Of a stretch of 64,000 bases of DNA, positions 54,158 through 62,374 are shown one piece after another (position 1 is the first letter of the stretch; every line of letters begins with the position of its first letter). This DNA comes from Ferruginibacter sp. Lineage in GTDB: Bacteria; Bacteroidota; Bacteroidia; Chitinophagales; Chitinophagaceae. The position numbers were made by a program, and so were the translations under genes. The stretch is from positions 62,001 to 126,000 of the forward strand of contig JAGOAX010000007.1 in the NCBI GenBank assembly GCA_017983695.1. The letters run 5' to 3'. Below the pieces are notes generated by a model, which saw nothing but the letters and a program-made list of their open reading frames with translations, did not search any database and was not told the DNA's origin.

Positions 54158-55339
54158 TTACAGTACCTGTACAATTAAAAACTTTAAATAGTGTGTATTC
54201 TCCTGCCCTCTTATTATGGGATGATCCGCTGATTGGGCATTAAATACCACCTGCCTTATTTTTCGTTTAGCGTCTTTTGCAGCCATTGCAATAATATCTA
54301 AAAATAATTCGGGTTGCACTAAATTGGTACAACTTGATGTTACCAAAAAACCTCCCGGTTTTACCAGCTTCATGCCACGTAAATTTATTTCTTTGTACCC
54401 TGCAACAGCTTTATCAATACTGCTGCGGCTTTTGGTAAATGATGGCGGATCCAGCATTACCACATCCCAGCGTTTCTCTTCTTTGCTCCATGTTTTCAAC
54501 ACATCAAATGCATTTACGCATTCAAAATGGCATATTTTTTCCAACCCGTTTAATGCGGCATTTTTATTACACATATCTACTGCATTTTGAGAAATATCTA
54601 AACCCAAAACTGATTTTGCCCCATAAAATGCAGCGCTTATTTCAAATGACCCTGTGTAACAAAAAGCACCGAGCACATCGGCATCTCTTACAATATGCTG
54701 TATGGCCCTGCGGTTATCCTGCTGGTCTAAAAAATAACCTGTTTTTTGCCCATTAGCAATGTCTACATTAAATTTTATCCCGTTTTCAGTAATTACAATA
54801 TTAGTATCAAATTCAGGGGAAAGAAAACCTTTATGTTGTTCCATTCCTTCCAGCTCACGAACCGGTACATCATTACGTTCGTAAATGCCCTTGGGTGTAA
54901 ATAATTCATCCAATGCTTTTACAATCGATGGCTTCCACACATCAATACCCAACGCTAAGGTTTGTATCACATAGTAATCATTGAATTTATCAATGATCAG
55001 TTGCGGCATATCATCGGCCTCACCAAAAATAAGGCGGCAGTTTTCGGTATAGCCAATCCGCTGACGGTATTCCCAGGCTTGTTTTATCCGGTTATAAAAA
55101 AAAGCATCGTCAATGGCTTCATTTTTATTACGGGTTAACAACCGAACCGATATTTGAGACTGCGGGTTATAATACCCCCTGCCAATAAATTTTTTATCAA
55201 AAGTATACACCTCCACTATTTCACCGGGTTTTGCATTGGTATCCTTTTCCTTTCCGGTATTTACTTCGTTAGAAAATATCCAGGGATGGCCGCTTTCTAC
55301 CCTCCGGCTTATATTTTTATTAAGAATAATACTCTTCAT
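54158..55339 (-). CDS. RlmI-like class I SAM-dependent rRNA methyltransferase
   Basis: A 393-residue enzyme with an N-terminal PUA-like domain (HPWIFSNEVNTGKEKDTNAKPGEIVEVY), a central RMT domain, and a C-terminal Rossmann methyltransferase with VLGAFCYTGSFEISAAFYGAKSVLGLDIS (SAM motif I) and DVVMLDPPSFTKS (motif IV, DPPSF). This is the RlmI/YccW group that methylates C5 of 23S rRNA cytosine (E. coli m5C1962). The target here is inferred from family only. It converges with the sorting-domain gene and diverges from grpE. Confidence 0.88.
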   Translation of the reverse strand: MKSIILNKNISRRVESGHPWIFSNEVNTGKEKDTNAKPGEIVEVYTFDKKFIGRGYYNPQSQISVRLLTRNKNEAIDDAFFYNRIKQAWEYRQRIGYTENCRLIFGEADDMPQLIIDKFNDYYVIQTLALGIDVWKPSIVKALDELFTPKGIYERNDVPVRELEGMEQHKGFLSPEFDTNIVITENGIKFNVDIANGQKTGYFLDQQDNRRAIQHIVRDADVLGAFCYTGSFEISAAFYGAKSVLGLDISQNAVDMCNKNAALNGLEKICHFECVNAFDVLKTWSKEEKRWDVVMLDPPSFTKSRSSIDKAVAGYKEINLRGMKLVKPGGFLVTSSCTNLVQPELFLDIIAMAAKDAKRKIRQVVFNAQSADHPIIRGQENTHYLKFLIVQVL

Positions 55340-55429
55340 GGCGCAAAGGTAACAATTGCAAAAGCTTAATAAGGCTTATAATACGGCAGCGACTATTAAA
55401 AATATTGACAATTTGGCTGTAAAACAGGG

Positions 55430-55460
55430 CTTGGCAAAATGTTTGACTGTTGTACCTTCG
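55430..55460 (+). promoter_or_regulatory. Putative grpE promoter
   Basis: CTTG (55430-55433), 19 bases, TACCTTCG (55453-55460). It matches the Bacteroidota spacing with one mismatch in each box, 20 bp before the ATG at 55481. No inverted repeat for HrcA is visible. Confidence 0.5.
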
Positions 55461-55480
55461 CAACCAATTTTAAAATTAGT

Positions 55481-56032
55481 ATGGATCAACAACAAGCAAT
55501 AACGCCAGAGGATAATATTGAAATGAACATTAATGCAGATTCCGATGTACCCGGCAACACTCATTTAAGCAATGAAGGAGCCGAGGATGTAACTGAAAAA
55601 CTACAGGCAGAACTGGAAGATCAAAAAGATAAATACCTACGCCTTTTTGCCGAATTTGATAACTATAAAAGACGTACTGCCAAAGAAAGAATTGAATTAT
55701 TTCAAACAGCAGGAAAAGATGTTATTATTTCATTGCTGGAGGTAATGGATGATTGCGACCGGGCCGAGAAGCAAATGCAGAAAAGTGACGATGTAGCTTC
55801 AATAAAAGAAGGTATTGGCTTGGTGTTTGGCAAATTGAGAAACACCTTAACTAACAAAGGTCTGAAGCCGATGCAGAGCGTTAATACCGAATTTGACGTG
55901 GAAAAACATGAAGCTATTACCGAAGTACCTGTACCAGATGATATGAAAGGCAAAGTAGTAGATGAGGTTGAGAAAGGATATTATTTAAATGACAAAATAA
56001 TCCGCTTTGCAAAAGTGGTGGTTGGTAAATAA
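55481..56032 (+). CDS. grpE: Nucleotide exchange factor GrpE
   Basis: Releases ADP from DnaK. It has 183 residues from MDQQQAITPED. The acidic N-terminal segment is followed by a long coiled coil (about 45-75, EKLQAELEDQKDKYLRLFAEFDNYKRRTAKE), the four-helix bundle, and the beta-domain with VDEVEKGYYLNDKIIRFAKVVV. The upstream extension from 55439 overlaps the promoter. dnaJ follows 111 bp later with two inverted repeat copies between; dnaK is not in the window. Confidence 0.93.
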   Translation: MDQQQAITPEDNIEMNINADSDVPGNTHLSNEGAEDVTEKLQAELEDQKDKYLRLFAEFDNYKRRTAKERIELFQTAGKDVIISLLEVMDDCDRAEKQMQKSDDVASIKEGIGLVFGKLRNTLTNKGLKPMQSVNTEFDVEKHEAITEVPVPDDMKGKVVDEVEKGYYLNDKIIRFAKVVVGK

Positions 56033-56036
56033 GAAT

Positions 56037-56057
56037 GCCCCTAACCCCTAAAGGGGA
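56037..56057 (-). repeat. Stem-loop repeat after grpE
   Basis: The minus strand reads TCCCCTTTAGGGG then TTAGGGGC. It is an exact reverse complement of the copy at 56123-56143, with the tail 4 bp from the grpE stop. Confidence 0.85.
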
Positions 56058-56122
56058 ACCGGAGCATTAGAATTCAAATAATTTAATTTTAATAACAAGG
56101 CCTGAATCAGCAGGCACCAAAT

Positions 56123-56143
56123 TCCCCTTTAGGGGTTAGGGGC
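56123..56143 (+). repeat. Stem-loop repeat abutting the dnaJ start
   Basis: TCCCCTTTAGGGG then TTAGGGGC, directly followed by the dnaJ ATG. It pairs over 21 bases with the copy at 56037-56057, giving a hairpin with a 65-base loop. Confidence 0.85.
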
Positions 56144-57316
56144 ATGAAAAAAGATTTTTACGAAATATTAGGAGTATCAAAATCTGCATCGCAGGATGAG
56201 ATAAAAAAAGCATACCGTAAAGTGGCCATGCTTTATCACCCCGACCGTAACCCCGGTGATAAAGCAGCAGAAGAAAAATTTAAAGAAGCGGCAGAAGCTT
56301 ATGAAATTTTAAGTGATACTGATAAAAGGGCGCAATACGATCGTTTCGGCCACCAGGCATTTAGCCCCGGACGTGGAGGCGGTGGTGGTTACAGTGGTGG
56401 TGCAGGTATGAATATGGATGATATCTTCAGCCAGTTTGGAGATATTTTTGGAGATGAAAGTCCTTTCGGAAGTTTCTTTGGTGGCGGTGGTGGAAGAAGA
56501 AGCAGTGGCGGACGCAGCAGAGGCGTAAGAGGTAGTAACCTGAGAGTAAAAATAAAATTGAATTTTGAAGAGATTGCCAAGGGTACTACTAAAACCATTA
56601 AGGTTAAAAAATATGTACTGTGTACTACCTGTGGAGGTAATGGTGCAAAAGATAAAAACAGTATAAGCACTTGCGGCACTTGTGGTGGCAGCGGCCAGGT
56701 ACGCCGGGTACAAAATACTTTTTTAGGCCAGATGCAAACCGTAACCACCTGCCCAACCTGTAACGGTGAAGGCAGTACTGTTACACATAAATGTACTAAT
56801 TGCAAAGGCGAAGGCAGAGTGTATGGCGAGGAAACTGTAACCATTGATATACCTGCTGGTGTACAGGAAGGCATGCAGTTAAGTGTTGGTGGAAAAGGCA
56901 ATGCCGGTGAACGTGGTGGCAGCAATGGCGACCTTATTGTATTAATTGAAGAAGAAGCTCATCCACAATTACACAGAGATGGATTGAATGTAGCTTTTGA
57001 TCTGCATATTTCAATTCCAGATGCTGTATTTGGCATACAGGTAGAAGTACCCACCATTGATGGCAGGGCTAAAATAAAAATACCTCCGGGCACACAAAGC
57101 GGAAAAATTTTCAGGCTTAAAGGCAAAGGTTTTCCTAATGTAAACAGCTACGAAAAAGGCGACCAATTAATACAGGTAAATGTATGGACACCGCAACATG
57201 TTAGCGCCGAAGAAAAACAAATGCTGGAGAAATTACAGCACAGTCAAAACTTTGTGCCTAAGCCTGATAAAAACGACAAATCATTTTTTGATAAAGTGAG
57301 GGAGATGTTTAGTTAA
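56144..57316 (+). CDS. dnaJ: Chaperone DnaJ
   Basis: Class I Hsp40 of 390 residues. The J domain has HPD at 32-34, followed by a Gly-rich linker ([13 protein letters not shown] and [14 protein letters not shown]). The zinc domain has four C-x-x-C-x-G-x-G-like repeats: [24 protein letters not shown] and CTNCKGEG. The C-terminal substrate-binding beta domains end [11 protein letters not shown]. Length is normal. The start ATG touches a stem-loop repeat whose AGGGG is the only ribosome-binding candidate. It is likely co-transcribed with grpE. Confidence 0.95.
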   Translation: MKKDFYEILGVSKSASQDEIKKAYRKVAMLYHPDRNPGDKAAEEKFKEAAEAYEILSDTDKRAQYDRFGHQAFSPGRGGGGGYSGGAGMNMDDIFSQFGDIFGDESPFGSFFGGGGGRRSSGGRSRGVRGSNLRVKIKLNFEEIAKGTTKTIKVKKYVLCTTCGGNGAKDKNSISTCGTCGGSGQVRRVQNTFLGQMQTVTTCPTCNGEGSTVTHKCTNCKGEGRVYGEETVTIDIPAGVQEGMQLSVGGKGNAGERGGSNGDLIVLIEEEAHPQLHRDGLNVAFDLHISIPDAVFGIQVEVPTIDGRAKIKIPPGTQSGKIFRLKGKGFPNVNSYEKGDQLIQVNVWTPQHVSAEEKQMLEKLQHSQNFVPKPDKNDKSFFDKVREMFS

Positions 57317-57319
57317 GGA

Positions 57320-57386
57320 GTGAGTAGTAAGTGGTGAATCGTAAGTTGAAATACAATATTTAAATTCTGCTGTTGTCTCTACTCAC
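57320..57386. repeat. Inverted GTGAGTAG-type repeat after dnaJ
   Basis: GTGAGTAG at 57320-57327 and CTACTCAC at 57379-57386. The wording AGTGAGTAGTAAGTGG looks like a decayed AGTGAGTGG-type dispersed repeat, present as two inverted arms between convergent dnaJ and the vWFA gene. Confidence 0.45.
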
Positions 57387-57394
57387 GACTGACA

Positions 57395-59164
57395 TTATTC
57401 ATCTTTTCCTTTCCTGCCCTTTTTTGATTTATAAACTTTACGTGCCTTATCTACGAGTTGTAAAAACTGAGTTTGTAAATAATCTTTTTCGTTGTAGGAT
57501 GCTGTGGCAATAGTTTCAATATCGATCCACTCTGCATCTTTAATATATTTAGACTGTTTTATTTTTAGCCCAAACATAGTTACTGCTGTAGCAAACTGTA
57601 ATTCTTTATCAATTTCTTTAAAAGGTATAAAATTAAGAGGACATATATTTTCAAGATATAACATCGTGGTATCTCCACAAAGATTATAACGCATCTGCAA
57701 TTTTGCAATACCCTCGCTATCCACAACATCTCCGCCGAAAGATTTTTCATCCTGCGGAACAATTTCAAAAATAGCCAGTACGCTGCTGCCACTGCCCACT
57801 TCACCACCTTCTATTTCAATTGCCGTATCTGAAACTGCATCCCTTTTATTATCAAAGCCTATCAGCCGGTATTCTTTTACCCACTTAGGGTTAAACTGTG
57901 TATTCATATACACATCATCTGCAACAGCATAAAAAGTTTGGGTCAATTCTTTAACCAATACTTTTTCCGCTTCGGCAATATCATCTAAATAGGCGTAATT
58001 GCCATTACCCCTTTTTGCAAGCGTTTCTAATTTAGAATCTTTAAAATTTCCCATACCTACTCCAAGGCAGGTTAAAAAAACACCTGATTGTTTTTCTTTC
58101 GAGATCAGATCTTCTAATGCTTTTTCAGATGCAGCACCAACATTAAAATCACCATCTGTTGCCAGTATCACCCTGTTGTTACCGTCTTTAATAAAACTAC
58201 TCCTTGCCATTCCGTAAGCAGTTAATATCGCTGCTTCGCCTGGCGTATCTCCACTGGCATCCAGTTCTTCAATAGATTTAGTGATCTTTTCTTTTTCTGC
58301 TCCGCTGGTTGGTTGCAAATGAATACCCACTGTGCCGCCATAAGTAACAATGGATACCGTATCAACTGCACGTAAGTTTTTTACAAATAGCTGGAAGGCG
58401 GCTTTTAATAAAGGTAACCTGTTGGACATATCCATACTACCCGATGCATCAATTAAAAAAACAAAATTTCCCGGCGGGATTTTATTAAGATCTAATTTTT
58501 TAGCATTGATATTTAAATATAGCAACTGTTTATTTTCGTCCCATGGACAGGATGATAATTGCGACTCAACCCTGAATACATTTTTATTTTCCGGTTCCCG
58601 GTAATGAAGGTTAAAATAATTTAACAACTCTTCTGTTCGTACAGCATCCGGCGGTACTGTACTACCCATATTTAAAAATCTGCGGATATTGCTGTAAGAT
58701 GCTTTGTTTACATTTAACGAAAAACCGGTGTTGGGAAATTTACGGGCATCTACATATTCATTTTCTACCAGTTGAAAATAAGTTTCGTTATTTACATACC
58801 AGCGGTATTTAGAAGTTTGTTTAAAATCTTTTGTAACCGAAATTAATTTGGGGCGGTTACGGTTAACGTTTGAAGGCAATACTTTTAAGTTAATATACTG
58901 CCATTGATCGGCAGTAATTTTAACCGTTTTTACTTCGTACCCCTCAAGACTAAAAATGAGTGAATCAACAAGTACTTTTGTGGTAATACCAAAGCCCCCG
59001 GAACTACCTGAATAATACGACTGGTGTGAAGATTGTAAAACGATTCTTACATTCTGAAGTGGTTGATTTTTTTCATCCTTTACTTCGCCACGTATATAGT
59101 ATTGCGCATTTGTAAAAGATGCAGCAGCAAGCAATAGTACTAAATATAGTAACCGTTGTGGCAC
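57395..59164 (-). CDS. Exported vWFA-domain protein (YfbK-like)
   Basis: A 589-residue protein with a signal peptide ending at FTNAQ. Residues about 24-95 form a CarboxypepD_reg-like domain (IRGEVKDEKNQPLQNVRIVL). About 115-200 are a vWF-leader region (YFQLVENEYVDARKFPNTGFSLNVNKASYSNIRRFL). About 233-400 are a vWFA domain with MIDAS DASGS at 239-243 and ILATDGDFNVG. The C-terminal part matches the DUF3520 region of YfbK-type proteins, ending in a Lys-rich tail (KSKKGRKGKDE). It is probably periplasmic. The role is unknown; vWFA proteins mediate metal-dependent protein contacts. It lies 60 bp downstream of hpt. Confidence 0.82.
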   Translation of the reverse strand: MPQRLLYLVLLLAAASFTNAQYYIRGEVKDEKNQPLQNVRIVLQSSHQSYYSGSSGGFGITTKVLVDSLIFSLEGYEVKTVKITADQWQYINLKVLPSNVNRNRPKLISVTKDFKQTSKYRWYVNNETYFQLVENEYVDARKFPNTGFSLNVNKASYSNIRRFLNMGSTVPPDAVRTEELLNYFNLHYREPENKNVFRVESQLSSCPWDENKQLLYLNINAKKLDLNKIPPGNFVFLIDASGSMDMSNRLPLLKAAFQLFVKNLRAVDTVSIVTYGGTVGIHLQPTSGAEKEKITKSIEELDASGDTPGEAAILTAYGMARSSFIKDGNNRVILATDGDFNVGAASEKALEDLISKEKQSGVFLTCLGVGMGNFKDSKLETLAKRGNGNYAYLDDIAEAEKVLVKELTQTFYAVADDVYMNTQFNPKWVKEYRLIGFDNKRDAVSDTAIEIEGGEVGSGSSVLAIFEIVPQDEKSFGGDVVDSEGIAKLQMRYNLCGDTTMLYLENICPLNFIPFKEIDKELQFATAVTMFGLKIKQSKYIKDAEWIDIETIATASYNEKDYLQTQFLQLVDKARKVYKSKKGRKGKDE

Positions 59165-59224
59165 AGGAAGTTTTAATCGTTAAAGTATCTGTTAAGACAA
59201 TGTTTTTCCCTTTTTTGTTGCCCG

Positions 59225-59761
59225 CTATTCTTCAATTAATTGATAAATTTCTTTCAAATTCCTACCCAACCCATCAAAATCGAGCCCATATCCCAATAAA
59301 AACTTATCTGGTACATTAAATCCAAGATAATCAATTTTAACAGGATAAGCCAGTGCATCCGGCTTATGCAGCAAAGCAGCAATCTTTAAGGTTGCCGGCT
59401 GCTGGTTAAATAACTGGGGTAAAAATTCATGAAGTGTTTTTCCCGTATCAACAATATCTTCTACAATTACAACATGCCTGTCTTTTAAAGATTCGTCGAG
59501 GCCAATAGAAGTAATTACATTTCCGGTAGATGTTGTACCCTTATATGATGCCAGTTTAATAAAACATATTTCTGCTTCAATAGTTAGTTCCTTAAAAAGA
59601 TCGGAAGCAAACATAAAAGAGCCATTGAGTATGGCTATAAAAAGCGGCCGTTTACCTGCATAATCACGGTTAATGTCAGCCGCCAGTTTATTTATCTGTT
59701 CACTTATTTGCAATGCAGTAATGTAAGGTGTAAATTTTTTATTTTGTACTTCAATATTCAT
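59225..59761 (-). CDS. hpt: Hypoxanthine phosphoribosyltransferase
   Basis: Salvages hypoxanthine and guanine with PRPP. It has 178 residues from MNIEVQNKKFTPY. The PRPP-binding loop EDIVDTGKT is at 101-109, within VVIVEDIVDTGKTL. LNGSFMFASDL and the LASYKGTTSTG loop come earlier, and FNVPDKFLLGYGLDFDG carries the base-binding Asp. The frame opens at 59791, overlapping the upstream glucosaminidase gene; with the start at 59761 the gap is 16 bp. It is last in the tight LOG / methyltransferase / glucosaminidase / hpt unit. Confidence 0.92.
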   Translation of the reverse strand: MNIEVQNKKFTPYITALQISEQINKLAADINRDYAGKRPLFIAILNGSFMFASDLFKELTIEAEICFIKLASYKGTTSTGNVITSIGLDESLKDRHVVIVEDIVDTGKTLHEFLPQLFNQQPATLKIAALLHKPDALAYPVKIDYLGFNVPDKFLLGYGLDFDGLGRNLKEIYQLIEE

Positions 59762-59777
59762 TTGCTGTTGTAATTTA

Positions 59778-60935
59778 TTATTGCGAAACAATTAATTCCT
59801 GCCCGATGCTGAGTGTATCTGCCTGCAGTTTATTCCATTCTTTCAACTGCTTTACACTAACATTGTACTTTTTTGCAATAGCATAAAGCCCTTCTTTGGG
59901 TTGTACTGTATGGTTTTTTGCTGTTGCAGCTGCTGTAACAGCAACCGATTCGGTAACAAGTTTTTGGGGAGCAAGGCCTGGCTTCAAATAAATTTTTGTA
60001 CCAGCTTTAATAATTTCATTGCCCCAAAGCCTGTTATAATCCAGCATGTATTGCATTTGCACACCATTCTTCTGGGCTATATCGTATAAAGACTCTCCAC
60101 CCTTTACTGTATAAAAATCTTTATCGCCTGTTTTCGATTTTTTTTCTAAAAACACATACTGATTTTTTACAAGCATCCCGTCTTCGGCAAGTTCATTACA
60201 ACTCAATAATTTACTTAATGGAATATCATTTTTTGTAGCCACCACCAGCAATGAAGTGCCTTTACCAGCATACACACATTTACTGCCATTAACAGTAATT
60301 ACATTATCACTGATATCAAGTATACTTTCTTCAGCAACTTCAACATCATCTCCGGCATTATTTTCCGCTACTGCTGTTTCCTTATCATCCTGGTATTTAT
60401 CCGGATCAAATTTGGGTACTTCATCTGCAGCAAGTAATGTGTACTGTTGTAAATTATATTGCTCAATATGTTTTATTAAAATCTGCGGATAACTTGGATT
60501 TGTAGCATAGCCGGCTTTTTTTAATCCATATGCCCAGGCTTTATAATCCTTTACATCTAACCTGAACAAAAAAGCATAGCGTTGTCCGGCTCTTAAAAAA
60601 TTACTGTGGTCACGGTAGCTTTCATCTGCTGTTGTGTATGAGCGGAAACATTCTCCCCGGGCATCATCATCATGTGTTACACTGGCTGCAGTCCAGTTAC
60701 TCTTACACTTAATGCCAAAATGATTGTTTGATTTTTTAACCAGGCTGCTGTTGCCGCTTTCAGTTTCTAAAATTCCCTGTGCTAAAGTAATGGCTGCCGG
60801 AACACCCATACGTTTCATTTCCCGTATGGCAATATCTTTATACAATTCAATATACTGCACAGGAGTTAATACATCCTGGGCTGCAGCTATTGCAACAATA
60901 AAAAACAGCAATCCCGTAACAAAAAATTTCTTCAT
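59778..60935 (-). CDS. Exported glucosaminidase with LysM domains
   Basis: A 385-residue peptidoglycan hydrolase candidate. The signal peptide ends at AAAQ. Residues about 25-165 are a glucosaminidase (muramidase-2/FlgJ-type) domain: LAQGILETESGNSSLVKKSNNHFGIKC with the catalytic Glu, then YRDHSNFLRAGQRYAFLF. Two clear LysM domains follow: YTVKGGESLYDIAQKNGV and HTVQPKEGLYAIAKKYNV. A weaker one lies before them (SLLVVATKNDIPLSKLLSCNEL). It resembles Bacteroidota cell-division hydrolases. It is in the operon with hpt, an O-methyltransferase and a LOG protein. Confidence 0.9.
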   Translation of the reverse strand: MKKFFVTGLLFFIVAIAAAQDVLTPVQYIELYKDIAIREMKRMGVPAAITLAQGILETESGNSSLVKKSNNHFGIKCKSNWTAASVTHDDDARGECFRSYTTADESYRDHSNFLRAGQRYAFLFRLDVKDYKAWAYGLKKAGYATNPSYPQILIKHIEQYNLQQYTLLAADEVPKFDPDKYQDDKETAVAENNAGDDVEVAEESILDISDNVITVNGSKCVYAGKGTSLLVVATKNDIPLSKLLSCNELAEDGMLVKNQYVFLEKKSKTGDKDFYTVKGGESLYDIAQKNGVQMQYMLDYNRLWGNEIIKAGTKIYLKPGLAPQKLVTESVAVTAAATAKNHTVQPKEGLYAIAKKYNVSVKQLKEWNKLQADTLSIGQELIVSQ

Positions 60936-60938
60936 GCT

Positions 60939-61577
60939 TTATAATTTTTTTATCAGCAATAATCCGTCCCTTACTGTAAGCATCACCTGTTCCACTCTTA
61001 TATCTTTTGCCACATGCGCATTAAAGTCCTGTATTGCTTTTGCGTTTTTTCCTTTCAATGGTTCCTGTAAAACTTCACCATGAAACAGCACATTATCTGC
61101 CAAAATAAAACCGCCCTGTTTTACATATTGCAAAGTTAGTTCGTAATAATCAATATACCCCGTTTTATCAGCATCAATAAAAACCAGGTCCCATTGTTCA
61201 TGCAGGTTAGGTATTATGTACCTGGCTTCCCCGATGTGTTGGATGATCTTATTATTAACGTTTGCTTTAGTAAAATATTTGCCTGCTGTTGCGGCATCAT
61301 CTTCACGTAATTCAATAGTATGTATTCTCCCGCCGGGTTGTAACCCTTTTGATAAACACATTGCACTAAACCCGGTAAAAGTGCCTATCTCTAAAATACG
61401 CCCTGGTTTTATCATGCAACTTATCATCTCCAGTACTTTGCCCTGTACATGGCCGCTTAGCATTTGTGCATGTGGATGATGCTGCAAAGTAAAATCTTCA
61501 ATCTCCTGCAATACTTCATCTAAAGGCGATGAAAAACGTTTTGCATAGGCTTCAACAATATCGTTGATCAGTTCCAT
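60939..61577 (-). CDS. Class I SAM O-methyltransferase (COMT-like)
   Basis: A 212-residue enzyme of the Methyltransf_3 family. ILEIGTFTGFSAMCLSKGL is SAM motif I, LVFIDADKTGYIDYYEL holds the metal-binding Asp region, and FILADNVLFHGEV the second metal ligand. It therefore resembles cation-dependent catechol/caffeoyl-CoA-type enzymes. The physiological substrate is unknown. Its start codon overlaps the LOG gene stop by one base (TAATG), and the glucosaminidase gene starts 3 bp after its stop. Confidence 0.88.
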   Translation of the reverse strand: MELINDIVEAYAKRFSSPLDEVLQEIEDFTLQHHPHAQMLSGHVQGKVLEMISCMIKPGRILEIGTFTGFSAMCLSKGLQPGGRIHTIELREDDAATAGKYFTKANVNNKIIQHIGEARYIIPNLHEQWDLVFIDADKTGYIDYYELTLQYVKQGGFILADNVLFHGEVLQEPLKGKNAKAIQDFNAHVAKDIRVEQVMLTVRDGLLLIKKL

Positions 61578-62275
61578 TAAAAATTTGGCGCCAGCGGTTT
61601 TGATTTATAATAATCCAGCATAAAATCAACCACCTCATCTGCAGTGTCAAATAAATGAATCAGGTCTAAATCTTCGGAATTAATATTCTGCTCTTCCTCT
61701 CCCATAGTTTCTTTTATCCATTTTATCAATCCACCCCAGTAAGATTTACCAACTAATATCATTGGCGATTGTTTGAATTTTCCGGTTTGAATTAAAGTGG
61801 CCACTTCAAAAAATTCATCCATGGTTCCAAAACCGCCGGGCATCATTATAAATCCCTGTGAATATTTAACAAACATAACCTTGCGTACAAAAAAGAAATC
61901 GAAGTTTAATGACTTATCCCGGTCTATAAAAGGATTGGGATGCTGTTCAAAAGGCAGATCAATATTCAATCCTGCAGATTTGCCTCCTGCAATGGAAGCG
62001 CCTTTGTTGGCAGCTTCCATTATACCGGGACCGCCACCTGTAATAATTCCAAAACCTTCTTCGGCAAGCCTTTTGGATATTTCAACTGCCAGTTCATAAT
62101 ATTTATTGCCGGGTTTTGTTCTTGCACTTCCAAAAATTGAAATGCATGGCCCAATCCTGCTCAATGCTTCAAAGCCATCAACGAATTCTGCCATTATTTT
62201 AAATATCTGCCAGCTGCTGTGTGCCTGACTCTCTTTCCAGTTTCTTTGTTTTGATACATTAATTGTTCCGTTCAT
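61577..62275 (-). CDS. LOG-family protein (TIGR00730)
   Basis: A 232-residue Rossmann-fold protein of the LOG/YgdH group, which includes cytokinin riboside 5'-monophosphate phosphoribohydrolases and AMP nucleosidase-type proteins. IITGGGPGIMEAANKGA and MMPGGFGTMDEFFEV (the PGGxGTxxE signature) are intact, and FFFVRKVMFVKYSQGF is family-typical. The likely reaction is hydrolysis of a nucleoside monophosphate to base and ribose phosphate, which fits the purine-salvage gene hpt in the same operon. It heads the unit at 62275. Confidence 0.88.
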   Translation of the reverse strand: MNGTINVSKQRNWKESQAHSSWQIFKIMAEFVDGFEALSRIGPCISIFGSARTKPGNKYYELAVEISKRLAEEGFGIITGGGPGIMEAANKGASIAGGKSAGLNIDLPFEQHPNPFIDRDKSLNFDFFFVRKVMFVKYSQGFIMMPGGFGTMDEFFEVATLIQTGKFKQSPMILVGKSYWGGLIKWIKETMGEEEQNINSEDLDLIHLFDTADEVVDFMLDYYKSKPLAPNF

Positions 62276-62374
62276 TTTCGTGGTTTAACTTATAAATACA
62301 ATGCCATTCCACACTTATATAAAAGATGGAATGGCACTAACTAACTTTGTAAAGATACTATTTTATTTGAGGAT

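Noticed and set aside
56389..56925. 178-residue minus-strand frame inside dnaJ
   Set aside because: Pro/Leu-rich shadow created by the Gly-rich and Cys-rich segments of DnaJ.
57320..57386. CRISPR-like or tRNA-like structure after dnaJ
   Set aside because: Only one pair of inverted 8-bp arms, no repeated spacer units and no tRNA cloverleaf.
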